64,000 bases of DNA from Amycolatopsis vancoresmycina (GTDB lineage Bacteria > Actinomycetota > Actinomycetes > Mycobacteriales > Pseudonocardiaceae), in the NCBI RefSeq assembly GCF_000716785.1, contig NZ_JNYY01000007.1:1-64000 (forward strand), read 5' to 3'. Under the pieces are notes generated by a model that ran no database searches, had not been told where the DNA came from, and worked only from the letters and a program-made list of their open reading frames with translations. Shown piece by piece: positions 1-8,186 of this stretch (its first letter is position 1; each line of letters begins with the position of its first letter). Position numbers and translations under genes: made by a program.

Positions 1-60
1 CTTGCATGTGTTAAGCACGCCGCCAGCGTTCGTCCTGAGCCAGGATCAAACTCTCCAACA
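1..60 (-). rRNA. rrs: 16S rRNA, 5' end only
   Basis: The reverse complement reads GAGTTTGATCCTGGCTCAG followed by the conserved GACGAACGCTGGCGGCGTG segment, the universal start of bacterial 16S rRNA. Transcription runs leftwards out of the window, so only about the first 60 bases are present. The exact mature 5' end cannot be fixed from this sequence and may lie a few bases either side of position 60. Confidence 0.97.
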
Positions 61-415
61 ATGAACAGTTTAATCGAGGCAAATGTATTGCTCTCAAAGG
101 AAACCCCGACGAGGGGTTTCATATAAGCTCTACTGGCTTAGTTCACTAGCACACTGTTGAGTTCTCAAGCAACACACTTCGGACCGCCGCGCCGCGAAGC
201 GCCTTGGTCTTCGGCTTTTGTTTCAAGCTTTGTTCCAGGGATACCACCCTGGTTCGGGACCACCCACTCTACCACGATCGTGGGAGCTTGGTTCGTGTTC
301 CCGGCGGCCGCTCGGTTTCCCTGGCGACTTGGAGAACTTTACATGCCCCCGAAACCCCCTTGCACAGGGGGGTACCTTTTTTCGCGCCAGGCCCCTGACC
401 TGCACCGATAGGCGC
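61..415 (-). promoter_or_regulatory. rRNA operon leader and promoter region
   Basis: This stretch lies directly upstream of 16S rRNA. On the minus strand it carries the actinobacterial rrn leader element TTGAGAACTCAACAGTGTGC at 149-168, which is associated with antitermination and processing. A hairpin with arms GAAACCCC and GGGGTTTC lies at 100-120. TANNNT-type -10 candidates on the minus strand are TAGAGT at 266-271 and TAAAGT at 336-341; neither has a good -35 box, so the exact promoters are uncertain. No protein gene is seen here. Confidence 0.6.
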
Positions 416-1597
416 TCAGGCCGGGGAAGGCGAGCCGTGGGTCGCGACGACCGTCAGGACGACCAACGCGGCCGCGAGCCCCGCCGTCACGTGGATCGGC
501 GCCGGCGTGAACGACGCCGCCAGGACGAGCACCGCCGTCACCGGGAACCCGATGGCGATCGGGCGGCACTCGTTCGTCGGGCCGATGTGCAGCAACCACA
601 CGCTCAGCAGGAACACCGCGACCGGCACCGTGGCCGGCAGTGCGGCGGCCACGCCGCTCAGGTGCAGCGTCCCCGTGTCGTAGGCGACCGCCACCTCGAG
701 CCCCGCGCCGACGGCCGCCGCGGACGCGAAGATGAAGTAGTGGCCGTAGCCCCAGCTCATCGCCGTGAACATGCCGGGGCGGCGGACCAGCCGCGCGTGT
801 CCCGGCCGGTCGAAGTACAGCCACCACATCGAGAACACCAGGACCAGCGCGGCCGCGGCCAGCGAGATCAGCGCGCCCAGGTGCCCGCTTTCGGACGTGC
901 CTTCCTTGACCGCGTTCGTCGCGCTCAGGATCACCTCGCCGAGCACGATCAGCGTGAACAGCCCGTACCGCTCGGCGATGTGGTGCGGGTGCCACGCCGT
1001 CCGCGCGCTGCGCTCGGCGACGACCGGCACCGCGAGCTCGCACAGCACGACGGCCACGAACGTCACCGCCGCCGTCGACGGCGGCAGGAACAGCCGGAGG
1101 ATCCAGAGCACCTGGCAGAGCGCGATCCCGGCGGCGAACCGGAGGGCGGCCGGCCGCGTCTCGGGCACGGACCGGGCCGCTCGCAGCCACTGCCCGACCA
1201 GCGACAACCGCATCAGGACGTACCCGGCGACGATCACCCGGAAGTCGCCCTCGAACGCGCGGGACACCCCGGCCGCGATGGTCAGCCCGCCGGCGATCTG
1301 CACGAGCGTGGCCAGCCGGTACGGGACGTCGTCGGTGTCGTACGCCGAGGCGAACCAGCTGAAGTTCAGCCAGCCCCACCAGATCGCGAAGAACACCATC
1401 GCGAACGACGTCACGCCGTGCGCGGCGTGGCCTTCGGCGAGTGCGTGGTGCAGCGCGGCCGCGGCCTGGCCGACGGCGACCACGAAACACAGGTCGAAGA
1501 GCAGTTCCAGCGGTGTCGCGACGCGGTGGTGCTCACCACGGTCGCGGGAGCGCATCGGCCGGTGCCAGACCCGGATCCGCGACGGCTGCTCGGTCAT
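416..1597 (-). CDS. low temperature requirement protein A (LtrA) family membrane protein
   Basis: This 393-residue protein has the LtrA hallmarks near its N-terminus: HRVATPLELLFDLCFVVAVG (about residues 24-43). It then runs as a series of about ten hydrophobic helices, with the WWLYFDRPG-type segment in the middle. LtrA proteins are integral membrane proteins of poorly known function, first linked to growth at low temperature in Listeria. The ATG start has a GGGGAG-like sequence just upstream. It ends about 350 bases from the rRNA gene and reads in the same direction, but should have its own promoter in 1598-2025. Confidence 0.88.
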   Translation of the reverse strand: MTEQPSRIRVWHRPMRSRDRGEHHRVATPLELLFDLCFVVAVGQAAAALHHALAEGHAAHGVTSFAMVFFAIWWGWLNFSWFASAYDTDDVPYRLATLVQIAGGLTIAAGVSRAFEGDFRVIVAGYVLMRLSLVGQWLRAARSVPETRPAALRFAAGIALCQVLWILRLFLPPSTAAVTFVAVVLCELAVPVVAERSARTAWHPHHIAERYGLFTLIVLGEVILSATNAVKEGTSESGHLGALISLAAAALVLVFSMWWLYFDRPGHARLVRRPGMFTAMSWGYGHYFIFASAAAVGAGLEVAVAYDTGTLHLSGVAAALPATVPVAVFLLSVWLLHIGPTNECRPIAIGFPVTAVLVLAASFTPAPIHVTAGLAAALVVLTVVATHGSPSPA

Positions 1598-2025
1598 CGG
1601 GACTCCCCGCGTCGGCCTCGGACGGACGCGATCATCCCAGCACGATCAGCGCGGGCGGGGTGCGCGCGACACGGGTGAAGAAGGCGGGCGGGCCTGGTTC
1701 CCCCTCACCCGGGCCCACCCGCCACCGTCACGCGCCGGCGGACTCCCGATGGGCAGCCCTTCCGCGAGTGCCGGGCGGTCCCCCGCGGACGCCGACACCC
1801 ACTGGACGGAAGGTGACCGAGTGTGTCCATTCCCTCGAACTCCGGACGCCTCGATCGCTCAAGCCGGTCACCCCATCCCCGGGTGGCCGACTGATTGCCA
1901 CTGTCGGTAGCCGTAGCCGCGCAGTGAAGGCTCCATAAGATCTACCCGGTTGCTCTCCGTAGCACCAGTGTCTTTCCGTGCTCGTCACTCGGATGGAGCA
2001 TCGCAAATCTGCGGAAAGTAGTGTC
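1598..2025. other. intergenic region without recognisable gene
   Basis: About 430 bases separate the LtrA-like gene from the exporter upstream, both on the minus strand. No reading frame with convincing codon usage or family signature was seen. It presumably holds the exporter's terminator and the LtrA promoter, but no clear hairpin or -35/-10 pair was identified. Confidence 0.5.
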
Positions 2026-3495
2026 TCAGCTCCGGTGGACGTCCGCCGCGGACGTCTCGGCCCGGCGCGCCTCACGCTCGTCTTCCGAAGCCCGCCGTCG
2101 CCGGGCCCGCAGTTCGGCGATCGCCAGCGTGAGCGCGCCACACGTCAGCAGCGCCGCGCAGCCGAGCGCGACGGTGAGGGCCAGAGGGTAGCCCCGGCCG
2201 AGGACCAGGCCGAAGACCGACGCGAGCACGGCGGTGCCGATCGCCGTGCCGATCCGCTGCCCGGTCTGCAGCGCGCCGCCCGCGACCCCGGCCATCCGGA
2301 CCGGCACGCACTCCAGCGTCAACGTCGTGTTCGGCGAGATCACCATCCCGCCACCCACACCGGCGAACACCAGCGGCACCGCGAAGGCCCACCCGGACGC
2401 CGACGGCGGGACCACCTCGGCGAGCAGCGCGACGGCCAGCAGCCCGACGGCGACCATGGCCAGCCCGGTAACGGTCAGCCGGCGGCCGAAGCGCGGCACC
2501 AGGCGCCCGGCGACGGCCGCGGACACCGCCGAACCGAGCGCGAACGGTGTCACCGACAGGCCGGACTGCAGCGGCGAGTAGCCGAGGCCCTGCTGGAAGT
2601 AAATCGCGAAGACCAGCCAGATCCCGGCGAACCCGCAGAAGTAGAGCGCCCCGACCGCCGCGCCGGCCGCGTACCCCGGCGTTTCGGTGAACAGCCGGGT
2701 GTCCAGCAGCGGCGACCGCCCCCGCCGGACCACCGAACGCTCCCAGCGCACGAACGCGAACCCGAACACCGCCGCGACGAGGAAGAGCCACCACAGCTGC
2801 TTGAACCCACCGCTGTCGGAGTCGATGACGGGCAGCAGCACGCCGAGCACGGCGACGGCCAGCAGCGCGATGCCGACGAAGTCGATCTCCGAGGAGATCC
2901 TGAGCTGCTTCTTCTCGCTGCGCGGCAGCATCCGCAGGGCGAGGGCGAACGCGAGGACGCCGATCGGGACGTTGACGTAGAACACCCAGCGCCAGCCGTC
3001 CTGGGCGCCGAAGACCGCGATGATGGCCCCGCCGAGGATCGGGCCGACCGCCGTCGAGATCCCGACGACGGCGCCGAACATCCCGAACGCGCGGCCGCGC
3101 TCGGCGCCGCGGAAGAGGTCCTGGATCAGGCCGGTGTTCTGCGGGGTGAGCATGCCGGCCGCGACGCCCTGGGCGAGCCGCGCGATCACCAGCGTCGTCT
3201 CGTTCGGGGCCGCACCGGCCAGCGCGCTCGTGATGACGAACGCGGCGAGGGCGCCGAGGAACATGTTGCGGCGGCCGAACGCGTCCCCGAGGCGCCCGCC
3301 GGTGACCAGCACAAGGCCGAACGCGAGCGCGTACCCCGAGACGACCCAGCGGATTCCGCCGCTGCTCGCGTGCAGGCCCGCCTGCATCGACGGGAGGGCG
3401 ACGTTGACGATGCTGACGTCGAGCAGGCCCATGAACCCGGCCGTCAGCGAGACGGCGAGCGCTTTCCAGCGGCGGGGATCGGGTTCGTGAGTCAT
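2026..3495 (-). CDS. MFS transporter, DHA2 (EmrB/QacA) family
   Basis: The 489-residue protein is a 14-helix drug:proton antiporter type. It has motif C-like residues in the first helix (FMGLLDVSIVNVALPSMQ), motif A (GGRLGDAFGRRNMFL) after helix 2, and a typical WVFYVNVPIGVLAF segment near the middle. The family exports drugs or toxic metabolites using the proton gradient. ATG at 3495 was chosen; an upstream in-frame TTG at 3507 adds four residues and has no better ribosome binding site. The last ~30 residues are an Arg/Glu-rich cytoplasmic tail. The substrate cannot be predicted. Confidence 0.9.
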   Translation of the reverse strand: MTHEPDPRRWKALAVSLTAGFMGLLDVSIVNVALPSMQAGLHASSGGIRWVVSGYALAFGLVLVTGGRLGDAFGRRNMFLGALAAFVITSALAGAAPNETTLVIARLAQGVAAGMLTPQNTGLIQDLFRGAERGRAFGMFGAVVGISTAVGPILGGAIIAVFGAQDGWRWVFYVNVPIGVLAFALALRMLPRSEKKQLRISSEIDFVGIALLAVAVLGVLLPVIDSDSGGFKQLWWLFLVAAVFGFAFVRWERSVVRRGRSPLLDTRLFTETPGYAAGAAVGALYFCGFAGIWLVFAIYFQQGLGYSPLQSGLSVTPFALGSAVSAAVAGRLVPRFGRRLTVTGLAMVAVGLLAVALLAEVVPPSASGWAFAVPLVFAGVGGGMVISPNTTLTLECVPVRMAGVAGGALQTGQRIGTAIGTAVLASVFGLVLGRGYPLALTVALGCAALLTCGALTLAIAELRARRRRASEDEREARRAETSAADVHRS

Positions 3496-3514
3496 CCTGA
3501 CCAGCAAACACGAA

Positions 3515-3553
3515 AGGCGGGCTCCGCGCGCGTTGTGCGCCCGGAACCCGCCT
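3515..3553 (-). terminator. hairpin terminator downstream of dnaE1
   Basis: A 12-bp stem with one mismatch (AGGCGGGCTCCG at 3515-3526 against CGGAACCCGCCT at 3542-3553) begins about ten bases beyond the dnaE1 stop codon. There is no T-run, as is common in high-GC actinobacteria. It also insulates the exporter that starts at 3495. Confidence 0.6.
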
Positions 3554-3562
3554 CGCGCACTG

Positions 3563-6500
3563 TCACGTCGAGGCCGTGATGCCCCGGATGCCCTTCAGCT
3601 CGCCGATCAGCATCGAGCTGACCTTGACCGGGTAGTCGTAGAGCGCGAAGACCGTCTGGTTCTTGCCCACCAGCTTGAGGTGCACCGGGGTCTCGCCCTT
3701 GTGCGCCAGCAGCGTCGACCGCAGCTCGCTGACCACCGACTGGTCGATCTTCTCCGCCGCCGCGAGCAGCACCAGCGGCGGCTCGTCGTCGCCGTTGCCC
3801 GTGCCGACCTCGGACAGGTCCAGGGTGGCCAGGCCGCCGCCGAAGACCGACATCTTGTCCTCGCGCCAGTTCACCCGGCCCTTGACCAGGACCGCGTTGT
3901 CCTCGATCAGCTCACCCGCGAAGAGCGCGTACGACTTCGGGAAGAACAGCACCTCGAGGGAGGCGTCCATGTCCTCGACCGTGCAGATCGCCCAGGGCTC
4001 GCCCTTCTTGTTGACGCGACGCTCGAGGGAGGTGATCAGCCCGGAGATCACGAGCTCCCCTTCCTTCGGCGGGTCGTTGAGGATGCTCGCGATCGGCTTG
4101 GGGGCGTGCTTGCGCAGGATCCGCTCGGCGCCGTCCAGCGGGTGCGCCGAGACGTACAGCCCGAGCATCTCGCGCTCGTAGGCCAGCAGCTGCTTGCGCG
4201 GGTACTCCTCCTCGCCGAACTTCAGGTGCGCCAGCGGGGACGACGACGGCGCCGCTTCCCCTTCGTCGCCGCCGAAGCCGAACAGGTCGAACTGGCCCAT
4301 CGCCTCCTGGCGCTTGAGCGGGACGACGGCTTCGACCGCGTCTTCGTGGACCTGGATCATCGACAGCCGCGTGTGGCCGAGGGAGTCGAACCCACCCGCC
4401 TTGATCAGCGACTCGATCACCCGCTTGTTGCAGGCCACCAGCTCGGACTTGTCGAGGAAGTCGGTGAAGGACGCGTACTTGCCCTTCTCCTCACGGGTCT
4501 TGATGATCGACTCGACGACGTTCGCGCCGACGTTGCGGACGGCACCCAGCCCGAAGCGGATGTCGTCCCCGACGGCCGCGAACCGCAGGGCCGACTCGTT
4601 GACGTCCGGCGGCAGCACCTTGATGCCCAGGCGGCGGCACTCCGACAGGTAGACCGCCGACTTGTCCTTGTTGTCGCCGACCGAGGTCAGCAGCGCGGCC
4701 ATGTACTCCGGCGTGAAGTTCGCCTTGAGGTACGCCGTCCAGTAGGAGACCAGGCCGTACGCGGCCGCGTGGCTCTTGTTGAACGCGTAGCCGGCGAACG
4801 GGAGGATCGTGTCCCAGAGCGCCTTGACGGCCTCCGCGGAGAAGCCGCCGGGGACCAGGTCGCTGGCCTTCATCCCGGCTTCGAAGCCCTCGTACTCGAG
4901 GTCGAGGACTTCCTTCTTCTTCTTGCCCATCGCGCGGCGGAGCACGTCCGCGCGCCCCATCGTGTACCCGGCCACCTTCTGGCCGATGTGCATGATCTGC
5001 TCTTGGTACACGATCAGGCCGTAGGTGTCGGCCAGGATCTCCCGCAGCGGCTCGTCGAGCTCCGGGTGGATCGGCTTGACCTTCTGCCGGTTGTTCTTCC
5101 GGTCGGCGTAGTCGTTGTGCGCGTTCATGCCCATCGGGCCGGGGCGGTACAGCGCGCCGACCGCGACGATGTCGTCGAACACCGTGGGCTCCATGCGCCG
5201 CAGCAGGTCGCGCATGGGGCCACCGTCCAGCTGGAACACGCCGAGCGTGTCGCCGCGGGCCAGCAGCTTGTACGTCTCCGGGTCGTCGACGCCCAGGGTG
5301 TCGAGGTCGATGTCGATCCCGCGGTTGGCCTTGATGTTGTCGATCGCGTCACCGATGACCGTGAGGTTCCGCAGGCCCAGGAAGTCCATCTTGAGCAGGC
5401 CGATGGCCTCGCACGACGGGTAGTCCCAGCCGGTGATGATCGAGCCGTCGTCGCGCTGCCAGAGCGGGATCGCGTCGGTCAGCGGGTCGCACGACATGAT
5501 GACCGCGCAGGCGTGCACGCCCGCGTTGCGGATCAGGCCTTCGAGGCCGCGGGCGGTCTCGAAGATCGTCTTGCACTCTTCGTCGGTCTCGACCAGCGCG
5601 CGGACCTCGGCGGCCTCGCCGTAGCGCTCGTGCTTGCTGTCGACGATGCCCGAGAGCGGGATGTCCTTCGCCATGATCGGCGGCGGCAGCGCCTTGGAGA
5701 TCTTGTCCGCGATCGCGTACCCCGGCTGGCCGAAGTGGACGCGGGCGGAGTCCTTGATCGCCGCCTTGGTCTTGATGGTGCCGAAGGTGATGACCTGGGC
5801 GACCTTGTCCGCGCCGTACTTCTCGGTGGCGTACCGGATCATCTCGCCGCGCCGGCGGTCGTCGAAGTCGATGTCGATATCGGGCATCGAGACGCGCTCG
5901 GGGTTGAGGAACCGCTCGAACAGCAGCTTCTGCGGGATCGGGTCCAGGTTGGTGATACCGAGGACGTACGCGACCAGCGAACCGGCCGCGGAACCACGGC
6001 CGGGGCCGACCCGGATGCCGACGCGGCGGGCGTAGCTGATGAGGTCGGCGACGATCAGGAAGTAGGCCGGGAAGCCCTTGCCGATGATGACGTCGAGCTC
6101 GATCTCGATGCGCTCGTTGTAGTACTCGTCCGGCACGCCGTCCGGGAAGCGCCACTTCAGGCCGCGCTGGACCTCTTCGCGCAGCCAGCTGCCCTGGTCG
6201 TAGCCCTCCGGGACCTCGAAGAACGGCAGCCGGTCCTTGTGCGCGTAGACGTCTTCGTAGGACTCGACGCGCTCGGCGATCAGCAGCGTGTTGTCGGCCG
6301 CGCCGGGGACCTCCTTGTCCCAGTACTCGCGCATGTCGGCGGCGGACTTGAGGTAGTAGCCGTTGCCGTCGAACTTGAACCGGGTCGGGTCGTTGAGCGT
6401 CTTGCCCGACTGGACGGCCAGCAGCGCGCTGTGCGTGTCGGCCTGCTCCTTGACGACGTAGTGCGAGTCGTTGGTCGCGATCGGCTTGAGGTCGAGCAGC

Positions 6501-7150
6501 CGGCCGACCTCCAGCAGGCCCTCGCGGACCGACCGCTCGATCGGCAGGCCGTGGTCCATCAGCTCGAGGAAGAAGTTGTCGGCGCCGAAGATGTCCTTGT
6601 AGTCGGACGCGGCCTGGATCGCCTCTTCGCGCTGACCCAGCCGCAGCCGGGTCTGCACCTCGCCGGACGGGCAGCCGGTGGTGGCGATGATGCCGGCGCT
6701 GTTCTCCGCGATGAGCTCGCGGTCCATCCGCGGCTTGCGGTAGTAGCCCTGCATGCTGGCCAGCGAGGACAGCTTGAAGAGGTTCCGCAGGCCGGTGGCG
6801 TTCGCCGCGAGCATGGTCATGTGCGTGTACGCACCGCCACCGGAGACGTCGCCGCCCTCACCGAACTCGTCCGAGCCGCGCTGGTTGGCCTGGCCCCAGA
6901 AGACCGGCTTCTTGTGGAACCGGCTCTCCGGCGCGATGTAGGCCTCGATGCCGATGATCGGCTTGAGACCGTGCTTCTTGGACTGCTGGTAGAACTCGTC
7001 GCCGCCGTACATGTTGCCGTGGTCGGTCATGCCGACCGCGGGCATGCCGAGGCGCGCCGCCTCGGCGAAGAGGGGGGCGATCTTCGCCGCACCGTCGAGC
7101 ATCGAGTACTCGGTGTGGACGTGCAGGTGGACGAAGGAATCGTTCGACAC
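3563..7150 (-). CDS. dnaE1: DNA polymerase III alpha subunit (replicative)
   Basis: At 1195 residues it matches replicative DnaE1 length. The N-terminal PHP domain starts with HLHVHTEYSMLDGA (residues 8-21). The polymerase core has the catalytic PDIDIDFDD motif near residues 422-430 and KMDFLGLRNL near 587. The C-terminal part has helix-hairpin-helix and OB-fold regions (VISGLITSLERRVNKKGEPW, about 1030 onward). It is the catalytic chain of the chromosomal replicase. The GTG start at 7150 is preceded by GGGGAGG at suitable spacing. Its length and intact PHP segment favour DnaE1 over the error-prone DnaE2. Confidence 0.98.
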   Translation of the reverse strand: MSNDSFVHLHVHTEYSMLDGAAKIAPLFAEAARLGMPAVGMTDHGNMYGGDEFYQQSKKHGLKPIIGIEAYIAPESRFHKKPVFWGQANQRGSDEFGEGGDVSGGGAYTHMTMLAANATGLRNLFKLSSLASMQGYYRKPRMDRELIAENSAGIIATTGCPSGEVQTRLRLGQREEAIQAASDYKDIFGADNFFLELMDHGLPIERSVREGLLEVGRLLDLKPIATNDSHYVVKEQADTHSALLAVQSGKTLNDPTRFKFDGNGYYLKSAADMREYWDKEVPGAADNTLLIAERVESYEDVYAHKDRLPFFEVPEGYDQGSWLREEVQRGLKWRFPDGVPDEYYNERIEIELDVIIGKGFPAYFLIVADLISYARRVGIRVGPGRGSAAGSLVAYVLGITNLDPIPQKLLFERFLNPERVSMPDIDIDFDDRRRGEMIRYATEKYGADKVAQVITFGTIKTKAAIKDSARVHFGQPGYAIADKISKALPPPIMAKDIPLSGIVDSKHERYGEAAEVRALVETDEECKTIFETARGLEGLIRNAGVHACAVIMSCDPLTDAIPLWQRDDGSIITGWDYPSCEAIGLLKMDFLGLRNLTVIGDAIDNIKANRGIDIDLDTLGVDDPETYKLLARGDTLGVFQLDGGPMRDLLRRMEPTVFDDIVAVGALYRPGPMGMNAHNDYADRKNNRQKVKPIHPELDEPLREILADTYGLIVYQEQIMHIGQKVAGYTMGRADVLRRAMGKKKKEVLDLEYEGFEAGMKASDLVPGGFSAEAVKALWDTILPFAGYAFNKSHAAAYGLVSYWTAYLKANFTPEYMAALLTSVGDNKDKSAVYLSECRRLGIKVLPPDVNESALRFAAVGDDIRFGLGAVRNVGANVVESIIKTREEKGKYASFTDFLDKSELVACNKRVIESLIKAGGFDSLGHTRLSMIQVHEDAVEAVVPLKRQEAMGQFDLFGFGGDEGEAAPSSSPLAHLKFGEEEYPRKQLLAYEREMLGLYVSAHPLDGAERILRKHAPKPIASILNDPPKEGELVISGLITSLERRVNKKGEPWAICTVEDMDASLEVLFFPKSYALFAGELIEDNAVLVKGRVNWREDKMSVFGGGLATLDLSEVGTGNGDDEPPLVLLAAAEKIDQSVVSELRSTLLAHKGETPVHLKLVGKNQTVFALYDYPVKVSSMLIGELKGIRGITAST

Positions 7151-7481
7151 CAGCGAAAACCTCCCCTAGGTGGATCGGACCGGCGCGCCCGGGTCCCCCA
7201 GCCTAGCCCGCGCTCGCCGAGCTCGATTGTGCGCCTCCGGAGCCCGCGCCGGGCGGTGCGACGCGCCCCTCTTCGGGCGGAAACGATCACGACACGCGCC
7301 GCTGCCGGGTGGTCACGCGGACGGCACCCAGCCGCGTGTCGCGAATGACTCATTCGGGACCTCGCACGTCCCGAATGAGTCATTCGCGACCTTCGGGCGG
7401 GGCGGGGACGGTGGGTGAGGTGGGCCACAGACGTCGACGCTCGCGTTGACAGGGGTGGCGGCGGCGCCGAGCATTCCCGCC
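7151..7481. other. divergent intergenic region between dnaE1 and the asparagine operon
   Basis: About 330 bases contain the upstream region of dnaE1 (minus strand), a paired-palindrome repeat at 7338-7390, and the presumed promoter of the operon that starts at 7482. No protein gene is supported here. Confidence 0.6.
7338..7390. repeat. paired 23-bp palindrome repeat, copy 1
   Basis: Two 23-base arms (7338-7360 and 7368-7390) are perfect inverted repeats of each other across a 7-base spacer. Each arm is itself nearly palindromic: CGAATGA, one base, TCATTCG. The arm centres (7349 and 7379) are 30 bp apart. Three more copies with the same geometry occur in this window. Here it lies between divergently transcribed genes, so a terminator role is unlikely for this copy. 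Confidence 0.9.
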
Positions 7482-7506
7482 ATGAACCTGTCTGACAGCC
7501 AGACAG
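7446..7506 (+). promoter_or_regulatory. probable promoter and operator of the asparagine operon
   Basis: A perfect TTGACA lies at 7446-7451. With a 17-base spacer the -10 would be GAGCAT at 7469-7474, a weak match, placing the transcript start almost at the ATG at 7482 and implying a leaderless mRNA. An inverted repeat, CTGTCTG-acagc-CAGACAG, at 7488-7506 overlaps the start and could be the site of autoregulation by the GntR protein. All of this is inference from sequence. Confidence 0.4.
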
Positions 7507-8186
7507 CCGGACAAAGTGGTCCTCGCCGGGTGAGTGCCATGGAAGCCGTGCTGGCCCACCTGCGTGCCGCCATCGAACGCGGCGAGCACGCCGTCGGCGC
7601 GAAGCTCCCCTCCGAAGCCGCCCTGAGCAGGGAGTTCGAGGTCAGCCGGTCGGTCATCCGGGAAGCCCTCCGCGGGCTACAGGCGCTCGGCATGACCGAG
7701 TCGAAGACCGGCAAGGGCACCTTCGTCACCGCGACCGGCCCGGCCGACAACCCCACCTTCGGGCCCTATTCGGCCCGCGACCTCATCGAGGTGCGGCGGC
7801 ACGTCGAGATCCCGGTCGCCGGGTACGCGGCCGTGCGGCGCAGCCAGGACGACCTCGACCTGCTCGCCCACCTGCTCGACCGGATGGACGCCGAGACCGA
7901 CAACACCGCGTGGGTCGCGCTCGACTCGCTCTTCCACATCACCATCGCCCAGGCCTCCGGCAACCCGGTCTTCGGGAAGGTGATCGAGGAGATCCGGGAC
8001 GCGCTGGCCCGCCAGTCCGCCTTCCTCAACCAGCTCGGCGACCGGCGACGGCAGTCGAACATCGAGCACCGGGACATCGTCACCGCGATCGAAAGCGGTT
8101 CCGAAGAGCAGGCCGTCGCCGCCATGACGGCGCACCTGACGCACGTCGAAGCCACCTTGACCAGCATCGTGAACGGGGACCAGTGA
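7482..8186 (+). CDS. GntR/FadR family regulator of the asparagine operon
   Basis: The 234-residue protein has an N-terminal winged helix (KLPSEAALSREFEVSRSVIREALRGLQALGM, in two overlapping stretches about residues 42-72). It also has a C-terminal FCD ligand domain with the metal-binding pattern typical of FadR-type regulators (FHITIAQASGNPVF and EHRDIVTAI). It overlaps the permease gene by 4 bases, so it is the first gene of the operon and probably senses a substrate or product of asparagine/aspartate breakdown. ATG at 7482 was chosen because TTGACA at 7446 looks like a -35 box. A shorter start at ATG 7539 behind GGGTGAG would still contain the whole DNA-binding domain. Confidence 0.88.
   Translation: MNLSDSQTAGQSGPRRVSAMEAVLAHLRAAIERGEHAVGAKLPSEAALSREFEVSRSVIREALRGLQALGMTESKTGKGTFVTATGPADNPTFGPYSARDLIEVRRHVEIPVAGYAAVRRSQDDLDLLAHLLDRMDAETDNTAWVALDSLFHITIAQASGNPVFGKVIEEIRDALARQSAFLNQLGDRRRQSNIEHRDIVTAIESGSEEQAVAAMTAHLTHVEATLTSIVNGDQ

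Noticed and set aside
1728..2141. A 137-codon minus-strand frame in the gap between the exporter and the LtrA-like gene
   Set aside because: It overlaps the real end of the exporter in another frame, lacks a ribosome site and shows no family features.
3533..7348. A 1271-codon open frame on the plus strand opposite dnaE1
   Set aside because: It is the antisense shadow of a high-GC gene; its product is Arg/Asp/Val-rich with no family signature, while the minus strand encodes a complete DnaE1.
7342..7356. TGACTCA cores in the paired palindromes, identical to the eukaryotic AP-1/GCN4 site
   Set aside because: The match is to a eukaryotic factor with no bacterial counterpart; the bacterial palindrome is longer and the similarity is by chance.
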